A stretch of 64,000 nt of DNA, from assembly GCA_973895155.1 (NCBI GenBank), contig OZ316892.1:18972001-19036000 (forward strand). The letters are read 5' to 3'. The position numbers and the translations under genes are program-made. Below the pieces are notes generated by a model, which was given only the letters and a program-made list of their open reading frames with translations, made no database searches and was not told the DNA's origin. This document shows, one piece after another, positions 9,212 to 20,200 of the stretch; the stretch's first letter is position 1, and each line of letters begins with the position of its first letter. Source of the stretch: Marsupella aquatica (taxonomy: Eukaryota > Marchantiophyta).

Positions 9212-12202
9212 GGTTATTTGTTGAAGTAGTCTGCCTTTGCTTTTGCCCTTTTGTGTGTCAATTGAAATGCCATCAATGACAAATTCAAATCAAATCTTGT
9301 CCATCTTACGCGTTGCTCAGTAAGCCTTCGCCTTCAGAAGCTTTTGAATGAGGATTTTGATGGTATCAACCACCTGAAATCTAGTGTCAATTGTAACTTT
9401 CTAGATAGAAGTTGGATGTCAGAATAATGATGATCAAAGGATGACATGATCATTGTCATCAGTTTTTATTGCTTGAATGACTGATTGGGAACAAACTATG
9501 GCTGGAAGTGAACTTCTTTTGTGAGAAGTTATTACCTCGTAATGTTGAGCTTATCATAACTTTGGCATAAGCTTTTGGAAGTTTTCAAATGTCAGTGGCT
9601 TCATTTCCAGCGTAAAAGCATGGAATTTTGCAATCCTTGATTTCGATGACTAAGGGCTTGTAAATCATAAAATTTTAGGCTCTTCTGGTGACAAATTTTG
9701 TGAAGGCTGGAATTTGAAATCTTGAGGGTTGTTGTGAAATATGACGATTGTCCCAAGAGCTGACAGCGATAAATCTCCTCTCACATCAAAATGACGTCAA
9801 ATTCTAATTCTGGAATCCAAACAATGTGCACAAATTGAATCTGTGTTGATCCCTCCTTCCTATTTCTTTTCAAACATTTGATTAGTTCTCAAGAACTCAA
9901 TCGAAATCAATAGTAGATTTCAACCTCTTTCACAATTCTTTCAAGATGAGATCTGAAAACCCCTACTGTATCTATAGTGTGAATTGTGCTTCAGTATATT
10001 TCCAATGTAGCTTTTAGAATTCATGGAGCTACGGGCATTGCCAACGAGTACTGCAGGCAATATCTTGGTAAAATCTCACCACAAATAAATAATCGCACTT
10101 CATCTGTTCGTCCACTTGACACACCACCAAATGTTTTTGATTCATAGGTGGGTGAATGAATGAGTTGGGAGACTTGTTGGGGTCCAAAAACTAATTAATT
10201 TGAACAATCGGAAGACTTAGGATAGTTTGACTTGAACACGGCCATATTTACGGGAACCATAGAAGACTTGTATAGTTCTGCTGGTCCAAAAATATTGGAG
10301 TTACTAACCCATAGAGTGAGGTTGAAAAACGTTTGAAAGCAAAGTAAGAAAATTAATTTAAAGAATAATATCTGCTCCTGAATGTCTTTTCCTGTTGTAT
10401 GTTGATCCTGGTCTTACATCATGTTTCTAGATCAATATCCTGTTCCAAACGAATCGCGCAGGTTCTTGAGTGTTAGATTTGGAATAAGCTCGTTGCATTC
10501 CTTGAGGGTTCAACGTTTCTTGGAAATTTGATCTTTGGTTGATTTCAGGTTCAGGCAGTCCAGATACTGTTCAGCCTGTTCCCACAAATATGGAGAGAGG
10601 AAATTGAAAGTTTGAGAAATAAGAGATCATTGATTCAAGAAAAGCTGAAAACCCAATGCACGGGATAAACAATAAGGACTTCTTAAACTGGTAAGGTCCA
10701 GGTCTGATTTTCATCGATTTATAAAAACGAAGATGGAACAGGTACATTGAGTGAAGACACCGTGCAAAATTGTTTACAAATGAATCGAATGAATCCAAAG
10801 GCGAAGGATCGGGAAAACCTAGTGAAATCCTATTCAGTGCTGCCCTGACCCCATGCTACAGCCTGCCAGCTCTTGGATAACTGACAGATTATATTTCAGC
10901 AAGTAGACATTAAGATCTTTACCCCAAATTTCACAATCTAGAGTGGGCGTTATGTTTTCCAATCCTATGTTTAAATCGTCACTTTAGTGACTTAGACCAG
11001 CTAGTACTGAAACGGAAGCATTTGCAAACATTAAAGACCTTCTCCTCAAATTTTACGATCTAGAGTGGGCGTCATGATTTGCAATCATACGCGTAGATCG
11101 TCATTGTATTGACCCAGACAATTTAGTACTGAAACGAAATCACCTACCTATGGAAAGGTGAACTCCGTGTGCATAGAGATGAACTTGACATCTGGGAAAG
11201 TCGTGCTGAAAAATGGAGCACCATCTGTACTTCACAGCTCTCAAACGATTTCACTTTTGACGATTGACAGATGAAATTCATGAAAGCTATTTAATTTTGG
11301 TTGTACTTTGACCGGCTCCGTAGGTTGATCTAGCTCAAAGTTAAGAAACAGTCTCGGAAGCCCCACACACCTTGAGCTGCGAGCTCGTACAACGACGAGT
11401 CAGACCATACATGTAATTCATGATCATCGTGCAGGATGTTAAGGGAAATACTCCTTCACAATTGAGCGATGCCAACATCGTTTGCGTCACTTTACTCAAC
11501 TGACGAAGCTCCATTCCTAACTAGCTCAAAAGTTTGAAAGTTTGAAAGAAGAGCGGTGGCTGACATATTAGTATACCTACTTCAGCTGCGCTTCAAATAA
11601 TCACATCGAAGCATTCGATATCGTTGCATTCCGATTTCATGGTTTCACACCTACCCCAAGCCCCAAGACTGTGACGCCAAACTGCTGGAAAGAGATGGTT
11701 GCTTGACTAATACTGAGACATGGTGAATTCTGATTCATGCCAAAGTAAGTGTTGAATCGCAGGCATCGCAGGCAAGGGCCAACCGGCAACACCACTGAAT
11801 GTTCAAGCGCACTTGTCATCTATACCACATTGTCAACGCCTCCCCTTCCCAAAAACGATGGTGATACTGAATATGTCCAGAGGAGTAACTTTCGAGAGGC
11901 ACAACTTTAACCAGTGCTTTTTCCGTCCTTGGCTGAGCTCTATAACATACATAATCTCCAAAAGAGGTTATAGAGCACAGCCAAAAACGCAATTTATCTC
12001 AATGATTGCCAGATTGGTTGCCGAAATTGTCTATTACAACATTAATGAAGAAATCACGAAGTCTTGCACTTGACCATTGCTTTTGCTCTAATTCCGCTGG
12101 GGATCCTCCTGCGCGGTCAATTACCTAAGAACGGGCCTAAGCAAGAGGTGACACGCCAAAACTATTATACTGACCTGAAGTATTTCAGCACAAAAGAGCC
12201 GC
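9212..12202. other. Non-coding stretch, no gene recognised
   Basis: No recognisable coding region or RNA gene. It contains one degenerate tandem duplication (10913-11145). The rest is mixed-composition intergenic DNA upstream of the F-box pseudogene's 3' end. Confidence 0.6.
10913..11145 (+). repeat. Two-copy tandem duplication, about 121 bp
   Basis: Both copies share TTTACGATCTAGAGTGGGCGT-type sequence (10935-10960 and 11055-11080), followed by ATCGTCA...GACNNAGAC and TAGTACTGAAACG. Copies differ by roughly a quarter of positions, so the duplication is old. Confidence 0.75.
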
Positions 12203-13279
12203 TCAAAGCTGAACAGGACACATGAAGTTAAGAAACGAATGTCGAAGTATAGTCGAGCGTGGTCTATTACACATAATGCGTTTTTGCTCTGTTCCAAACC
12301 CATTGCTTTGCAGGACCTGCGAATCAACGCCACCTCCATTGAACACCGCTAGAAGCTCATCGTTCACAGTTACAATAAGACCCATGAAAATTGGCTCATC
12401 GTCAGGGTCCGAGTGAAAGTCCCAGTCCCAGTCTAACCTCGGAAAGGAATTTTTTTGCAGAACCGTCGAAGAATTCTTGTCGAGATCATAAATGCTATTG
12501 TGAAGCCCTGTATCGAATATAATTTTCCTTTGCAGCGAATAATTTGTCAAATGAATTATGGGGCAGAAAAGCTTTGATCACTCTCCATTCTCTCTTAGCT
12601 GGATGATAAGCCTGACTATACCCTTGACCGTAAACCAAAAGCTCCTCTCCAACTGCTACAACTGTAGGACAAATTCTCGAGGTTGTCATGGGCTTTATTG
12701 AAAACCAAGCACCTAGCTTGGGGTCATACATCTCGGATGCTCCACCCAATTCTTTGTGACGACTCAAACCCCCAAACACGTAGATCTTCCCATCTAGTAC
12801 GCTGCACCCAAAGTGTTCTCGAGAGTCTAGCATACTCGCGCACTGGTGCCACTGCTTCTGCCCTGCCAAATCCAACAGATAAACTTCGGCGCTTTCGTCA
12901 AGAGCGCGATCCTCCTTCACTCCTCCCAAGACATACATCGTGCCAGCCAATGAAACCCATTGGTACTCTCCGGTTGGGAGTTTATGGCAAGAATTGTCCT
13001 TCATGGAATAGAGAGAGGCAAATTCATAGTCTTCTTCGAAATAACCGCATCCACAAACAACTAAAGTTTCAGTTGAGTGAGAGCGAATTCAGGCATCATA
13101 GACAGCGCGATTTTGGATTGCTCACAAACGACTTACTGATGACAGTATGTGAAAACCCTCCATGGCAACTTCGTACAAATCTGGTCCAAAGTGATCTCAT
13201 TCGGGATCCCCGGGAGGAGTTGCTCCTTCTCTTCGTCCAATCTCAAAAATCTGTGCGACGGTATTGAATCGCAACCCAT
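12203..13279 (-). pseudogene. F-box/kelch-repeat protein pseudogene
   Basis: F-box/kelch proteins are substrate receptors of SCF ubiquitin ligases. Reading from ATG at 13279, an N-terminal F-box is visible (LLPGIPNEITLDQICTKLPW, continuing HILSSVSR). Kelch repeats follow: VSLAGTMYVLGG, DGKIYVFGG, and a degenerate ELLVYG repeat, ending near VLQSNGFG. The frame is broken at least four times: a 1-bp frameshift near 13150, in-frame TGA at 13122-13124 and at 13089-13091, and a second 1-bp frameshift near 12515. Both stops are single transitions from likely Trp and Arg codons. Length without introns (about 355 codons) fits single-exon plant F-box/kelch genes. Multiple sequencing errors are a less likely explanation. 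Confidence 0.85.
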
Positions 13280-14430
13280 TTTAAATAATGTTTGCAGATT
13301 CTGTCTGTCCGTGTAACTGATCTTATTTTATCCCGTCCCATATCTACTCCTGCTGTCCCATCGGTCGGTGTGCTTTCAGCCATCTCCGGTCACTGTATTC
13401 CTTCACCAATCTTCTCCAATCACATCCTCCTCGTGTCCCTTGATGCTTTGAGCCCCAGGAATAAGAGTTTAAGCGTTACACTGCCACAAATGAGCTTCAT
13501 CCCACCACAATCTCCCTACTGCAGGCTGGGATCGTATCTGTCCTGTGAAGGCCGAATGTCAGTGCAATGAATGACGTTCAGCATAACACAACCCAAGATC
13601 CCGACCTCCAATCACAGCTACTTTACCATACTCGCACCAATGACTGCCACAGCAAGAAAATGACAGAATTGTTAGACCCTATCATTCAATGTTTCTCCGA
13701 GGAATTGTGACATCTTCCCCTCATTCTACAACAGTCGTCTGCCTTCATGTACTGCCAACGTAGAAAACATAAACTGCCACTATCTTCCAAGAGCTGCTCC
13801 GTGCTGCAGCTCCTTTCACGAAGCACATGCCACCCAGCCACTGAGCGTAACATTGCCGTTGAGCAAAGAGTTATGAAATCACGTGTGCTTGGCGGACATT
13901 GACAGGGGAAGGGATGCCCATTCCAGATTTGTTGGATGGAACTATGCGCCACCCTTGAAAGAAAAACCCAAGGAAACCCACTCAAAGTCACAAGTAATTT
14001 TTCTCAACACGGAGTCTGGCACACTTCAACGAAGCCTTGAACTGCAGCTTGTTCATGATTTCTCTTGCTCTGATAGAAATGCTCGATTCACGCTACTCCT
14101 TGGGAAGGATGTTCAGTATTGTATATGTGTCGACAGGAAGCAAAACCAGCGCAATGAGAGTCGTTTCCTGCGCAGCGTCCCCCAAATGCATTATTCTCGA
14201 CCACCTTGGGCTCTCTGGGGCATCCTGTATCGCTCTCCACCGACATTTCTTGGCCGGAATCTCTCGCAACCTCACGAAGAAAAGAGAGTCCTATCAAACC
14301 CGGACTCTCGTTACTGATGAGCTTTTGAAAGGGTAAGAAAAGAGGCCCACAATTTGAGCGGGAAAACCACCACTCTCATTCCTCCAGGGGCTTTACAAGA
14401 GGGGGTCTAGTGGGGTTTTACAAGAATGAC
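13280..14430. other. Non-coding stretch with unassigned overlapping ORFs
   Basis: Several overlapping ORFs of 70-145 codons occur on both strands, none with a recognisable domain. A + strand frame at 14037-14336 ends LLKG just before a GTAAGA donor-like site, so a decayed exon cannot be excluded. Confidence 0.5.
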
Positions 14431-14440
14431 CCGACAAACC

Positions 14441-14931
14441 TAGATATGTACTTGATGGACCTTTAAATTGAAAGCTGTTACTTGATGGACCCCATGAGGT
14501 TTTCCTTAAGCTAAATTAAGGTCCATCAACTGAATCACTCATAGGGTCCATCAAGCAACATTTTTCATTCTAAGGGTCCATCAAGTTTTTCTTAGGCGAA
14601 TTTAAGGTCCATCAATGGCCTAAATCACTCATAGGTGCCATCAAGTAACACTTCTCATTTCAGGGGTTCATCAACTGCCTGCCTGGATCACTCATAGGGT
14701 CCATCAAGTATCACTTTTCATTTTACAGGTCCATCAAGTAACATTTTTCATTTTGGGGGTCCATCAAAATATATCTCTCCAAACTAACTTTACTTCTTCT
14801 TCTAGACTAAGATTTCAACCCAGTTCTTGGTTTAGTGTGACTTCTTTCCTGACTCTAGAAGAGTTTGGCCAATGCCTGGATCATTCATTGGGTCCATCAG
14901 GTTATTTTGGGGTCGGTCAAGTATATATCTC
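14441..14931. mobile_element. Non-autonomous TIR element made of GGTCCATCAAG repeats (MULE-like)
   Basis: The left end TAGATATGTACTTGATGG and the inverted right end (reverse complement GAGATATATACTTGACC) form degenerate terminal inverted repeats. The interior is at least ten copies of GGTCCATCAAG or its inverse CTTGATGGACC, often spaced by CACTCATAGGG or TTTTTCATTTT. Ten-base flanks CCGACAAACC and CAAACAAACC match at 8 of 10 and may be the target duplication. The ends resemble those of the 37580-38744 element. Similarity to its own right end also appears at 14760-14777, so the exact right boundary is uncertain. Confidence 0.55.
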
Positions 14932-15020
14932 CAAACAAACCTCTTTTCTTTTTCTAGACTAAGAGTTTGTCCCAGTCCTTGGTTTAGTGTGACTTTTTTC
15001 TTGACTCTAGACAAGTTTTA
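14765..15020 (+). repeat. Tandem duplication of a CTAGACTAAG...GTGTGACTT block
   Basis: The segment at about 14768-14885 recurs at about 14922-15020. Shared blocks are TATATCTC.CCAAAC, TTCTAGACTAAGA, CAGT.CTTGGTTTAGTGTGACTT and CTGACTCTAGA. Confidence 0.8.
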
Positions 15021-15934
15021 GCAATGGTTTCATTGCTCAAGCCAACAAAGCAGTTGGTGGGTCTGGAGGAGTAACCTGGTGTACAGTGTTTTCTTTGACA
15101 AAGTTTAGACCACCTTTTTTTATTTTTAAGTTTATGATTTATTCCGTGAACAAAGTTTAGTCTAGACCACCTTGCAAGATGGTTTAAAGTTTTGGCCACT
15201 TGGTGTCTCGGTAAGCATTGATTGTGTTCCCGACACTGGCCCTTTGTTCATCATCACCTTGGAAGCCTAGATTTAGGCTTAAATTGGCCCAACTCATTTC
15301 GGCCTGGGAAAAGTATGCCTGTCCTTCTGGTTGTTCGTTTAAAGGCCCCATAGGATAACAAGAGTTGACTGGTCACTTGTAGTTACCATACCAGATCCAC
15401 AATTGAGGTGAACAGTTCCCAAAAAACTCATCTATTACCAGTCCTTGAGTTCCACTCTTAGATGTTGCCTAAACTCTAAGCTCGTACATAGTGAAATGTA
15501 CTTTTGTTTTTGCCATTTGATGACATCAACTTGCACTTATGGTGCATTTTTCATTTCCTTCTATAAGTCACAGGAATTGCATTAGATGTTGTTGCTTGTG
15601 CGAGCCATGGCTGCCGGTAGCCTGAAGGTGCAGGTTTGCTGCTCGCAGAATAAAGATAAATATGTGGAGACTACCATTGCAATTGTCGAGTAGGCCATGG
15701 CTGACAGTAGAGCGTGAGAGTGGGGTGACAGAGGTGCTGAATTCAAACCTTACTTGCTTGATTCGCCTTTTGAACCGACATCCCCCCAAAAGTGGGGTTC
15801 AGATGCCTCTAGTGACTTAGAAAAAATTGTGATTCTACCAGTAGTGTTAACACATATACTCCTGCAAAAGTGGGGTTCACAAGCAGCTACTGGCACTTAG
15901 ATTGTTTTATTTCTAGGGGGAATGGGCTGTGGCC

Positions 15935-16245
15935 GTTTGGAGTCAATGTCCACTAAAGATACACAGGACACTATTAAATGCTCAACACGATAGTCCTAGA
16001 AGTGAATTTCCAGTCAATGTTCAGTGAGTTACAGGACACTATTAAGTGCTAATCGCCATGCTCCTAGAAGTGAATCATTTTTAGATGTATTTACAAAGGA
16101 AAATGCTCCAATATGAGACCTGTGGCAGTTTAGGGTCAATGTTCACCGAGTTACAGGACACCATTAAATGCTAAACACTACACTCCTAGAAGTGAATCAT
16201 TTTTCGATGTATTTACAAAGGAAAATGCCCCAATATGAGACCACT
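15935..16245 (+). repeat. Three-copy tandem repeat, about 120 bp
   Basis: Copies start with GTCAATGTTCA..GAGTTACAGGACAC and contain ATTAA.TGCTAA, then CTCCTAGAAGTGAATCATTTTT. The second and third (from about 16011 and 16134) are nearly identical and end CAATATGAGACC; the first is truncated. A similar short duplication (CAAAAGTGGGGTTCA) precedes them at 15786 and 15865. Confidence 0.85.
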
Positions 16246-16908
16246 GTGCCATCAACATGCAGTTATCCATGGAATGCACTTATACACGGTACACGACTGT
16301 GACTATGTTCAAGAATTGTCATTTGCATTCAAAGAATTTGTTCTCCTTGTGTTGTAGTGAGCCACGCCCTGTGCTCCTCAGCAAGCAAGCCTCTCGGGTG
16401 ATGAGTGACAGCGAAAGACGAGAGATGTGCAGAGAGTGGGGCCATTGGACTCGATCTTGCTCTGCTACGCGCAAAAACTATTGAGCTGGTGGAACTTAGA
16501 GCTACGGTAATTTGGGCATCGTTCTTCTCAGGGTTTTGTCTCGTTTTGATGCGGAGTTCTTTCCTTGAGCTCGTTGTAAGCATCACGACCTACGGTCAAG
16601 GACTGTCAGTTGCATTCAAGGAATTTCTTCTTCCGTGTGAGACTTGAAAACGTGACACTTGAAGATTCTAGCTTTCATTCTGTTCCAAGCAGTAGGAGAT
16701 ACATGATTTCTCATACTCAATTTCTATTTGCTCTTTGTCCCTTTCGTACGAAAGTCCATGGCCAGAACGTCTCTCTGCCAAGTCCTGGGAGACTTGGCAA
16801 TTATTCAGGCAACTCTCGCCCTAGGCCTCGCTTCGAATCCAGCGGAGGCTTGTTTTAATCAGTGTTGGGATTTTGTGCCTGGCTGCAGATTCCGCAGTGT
16901 GACTAGAT

Positions 16909-17022
16909 GTGAGCGTTGAGGAACTGGCACGGTCCACTGATGACTTCAATTCAGCTCAACTGAAGGCTCTGTGCATTCAAGCTGGAATGCTTGCCTTCCT
17001 ACGCGATCTTTTGAGAAGCTGA
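16909..17022 (+). pseudogene. 26S proteasome ATPase subunit RPT5 (6A) gene fragment
   Basis: A 37-codon open segment matches the C-terminal AAA+ lid region of proteasome regulatory ATPase 6[20 protein letters not shown], then IQAGMLAF. It breaks off at LRD, where the family continues ATEVNHEDF, and runs into TGA. No other RPT5 exon was recognised next to it, and the protein needs about 420 residues. It is a dispersed fragment, either an exon-sized duplication or part of a captured gene. It lies about 260 bp upstream of the CTC1 start in the same direction. Confidence 0.8.
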
Positions 17023-17279
17023 AGTATGGCAATTCGGATTACCCAGAGGAGAGATTGAAAATGACCAACAGGTCCTCCCGGGGGACTTCCAGCGGTATTA
17101 GTAGGGTTTAGGTCTAAGTCTGGAGTTCCACGATGATTCCACTCCCGTAACAGAAATTGTAAGAAGTCCAGACAGAATTGTAAGGATAGGATCATGGTTT
17201 CGCGATAATTACTGAGGAGCCGTGAAGCTTTTCGGTGATGAGGAACATGATTTGATTCAGTAAGTGGAAGAGGAAGAGG

Positions 17280-20200
17280 ATGCAGGTTGTCACCATAGAC
17301 AGCCTCTTCACGTCGTCCATTCCTTGTTCTTCATCATCCTCATTCCTATCCGAGTCATCTTCCAGCCATAATGTCATTTCCCCTGGAGAGAATCATCCAG
17401 TATTTGCAAGTCAATGTATTCAGAAAGTCCTCGGGAAAAGGACTCGAGATAAACAGAGAGTACAGACGAAAGGCGGGGCCAAATTTCAAATGATAAAGGT
17501 GTTACCTCAGTGCTGGGTAATTGTTGGTCGTCTGCAGCTGTGCAATCGAAATGTGCATAATTGGTATGGCTTATTTGTTCCTGCTGACTGTGTGGCGTTG
17601 ACAGATTCGACTGGCACCATATGTTGTTGCATCTGTCAGGGCCCTGACCCTAGCTTTCTGGGTAAGACTGTGAGAGTGAACTCTTGGAATTTTATTCCCA
17701 AAACGGGAATTCCGTTGACGAGGGTGCAATCATCTGGGAATTCGGATTGTCGACTGGGAATTTTAGAAATTCTTAGTTTTGAACTTGTGGAAGGACAACC
17801 TTCAGAAGAAACGATCTTACCTTCTCTCTTTGTGAGTCCACCTGCGGCAGATGGTCAGAAAGAATTTGAAGAAATTCCCCTCGAAAAGCAGGAATGGCAA
17901 CGAAGAGGATTCACCCTTCGTGGTATCCCACATTGCATAAGCCCTCCTTTCATTTTGCCCTGTAAATCCGCTGGAGAGAATGGTACATTGCCAAGCCAAG
18001 CAGGTAGCAGTCGAATGCAAGAAGGAGAGGAGAGCAACAATGAGAAGATTTCCCGAGATTCTATGCTGGGATTCTTCGTTGAGATTCAATGTTGTTCCGC
18101 TTGCAGCCCCTCTTATTTTGATAAGTGTTCTGTCCAAAGGAAAGCGCTTAAACCTCGGAAGCTGGATAAAAGTCGACGATCGACTGATGTTACCGGACAA
18201 TCCCCCGCAGTTAGCTCGACGACCGAGCACAGCAACACGACAACCCCGCATGTTCCCGTTGATGAGAATTTCTCGTCTTTGCCTAGGCCTTCTGAAGTTG
18301 CAGGGACTCCCTGTTCGAACACCTTTTCGGAAGTAGGAGGGGGTCCCTTATTTGTCTACTTCTCTGGTCCCGTGGCAGCTTGGCGCCCGGTGCTCTCTGG
18401 TACGCGGGGGCGATGTGTCACCATTACTGGTCTCAGGAAGAAACTGATCCTTGTGGGGACTGATAAGAGGCCTCACATTTTATATCTTGCCACTTGGAAA
18501 AGCTTAATCACTCTTGATTGTGAAAGAGAACTACTCGGTGGGCGGCTCCAGACATCACCTCTCCATATGCCTGAAGCGAGGAGCCTAGACGGTGTGTTCA
18601 TTGTCAAGGAGCCACAAACGGGATGCGACACGAAACGAGGAAGTTTCAGGGTGGACAGTAGCGAATCTCCAGTAAAGAAATCCAAACTTTATTTCAGATT
18701 TAGGAACAGCTTTGATGGATTCCGTGCATTCGAGCGAGGCAAAGATTCCTCCGGGTGTGGCCACGAAGACCACATGTGTCAGGAAGAGGGCAGTGGTATA
18801 GGTTTGGATAAGGATAACCGAGTGATTTCCTTCGTAGGTATCGTGACTGACAGTCTGTTTCAAGGAACACTCCTTGAACTTGACGAGCGTGTATGGCTTC
18901 TCCTCACGCACCAACGCCATACCAAACTGTATGGTCTACGAATTGGGGCAATGGTGAGTGGTGATGAATTCTCTTTGTTGGTCTATCAGATTAAGGATTT
19001 GCGTGACAGACCTCACCTCGCAGTTCACCGTGGTCCATTTTACAGTAGTTTGAACGCTGAAATCAGTGATGTGCAATTTTTTACTCGGTACTCACAAGTT
19101 CGAGTTTTGACACGTATTTGAAAGCTTTCCCATCTCTACATCAATTAAAGTGGCATTGTTGAAGAATTTCTTATGGCCCAATTGTCTGCAGCTGTCCTTG
19201 AGAGAAGTACATGCGATTACAATCAAAGATGTCATGGGGAAGTCTCTCCTGTTGGGAGCCTGCATGCATTCTCACCTCTCGGTGGTACTCTTTTCCCCTT
19301 GTCCTACACAGTAAGTCACCTATCCTCTGTTCATGATGCAAGGTGACGATTGGAAACAATCTCTTGGTGCTGACGAATAGTAACCGTCTTGAGTCTTGGC
19401 ACCCCGGGTGTCTTCTATTGAAATTGTTTCCCAACATGCAGCAATGGTTTAGTTGCTTCAAATGGAATTAGTCTAAGTTTTTTTGGCTTAGAACTTCGCT
19501 GCAGATCCATTCAAAGAGTCTTCTACTGAAGTACATTCAACGCCTTTCATTCACATCCACATTCTGGTGATACTCAACTTACGGCTCCTATTTTTTTGGC
19601 ATTTGGCTATGGTGAACAATATGGAAGCTCACGTTGCTATCAGTCTACCCGTATCCTTGGTTTAGATTTTGCTGTAGACAGTATATTATGTTGACTACCA
19701 TGGCCAAACGTACCCCGTTGGTACCTAACCTACATTATTGTGTAGGATTCTTACACTGATCTGGAGCTTTAGGCAAAAGTTCCGTGATATTTATAGCAAC
19801 AAGGAGCTGTTGGGAACAAAGAAGGTGGGTGCTCTTTGCCCTAGCTGTTGATCTGTTTCAATTTTACTTTTTAAGGTGAGAAAGGTGGCGGTCTTAAGAT
19901 CCACTCTCAGTTCTTTGTGCTTCAAAATACTTTCAAATGAAAAATAGAAAATCAGGAGGATTCTTGTATATGATCGATCACGTGTGCGTACTGTGCCCTT
20001 AATGTCGCTGAGCTATGGAACTCAACCTGGTGTCTTTAGAACTAATATAGCTCGTCTCCATTTCTAATTCAGTGCTGATGTTGCAGGATCCTGGAAGCAT
20101 CCAGAAATACGCTCAGAGAATGATTGCTCCAGACGAGACCCTGGAGCGAGTGAGGAATCTTGACCTATTCGTACTTGTTTTTCTCTGGGTGTCGTCTCAT

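Noticed and set aside
15568-15789. tRNA-like inverted segments near 15.6-15.7 kb
   Set aside because: No A/B box pair and no cloverleaf.
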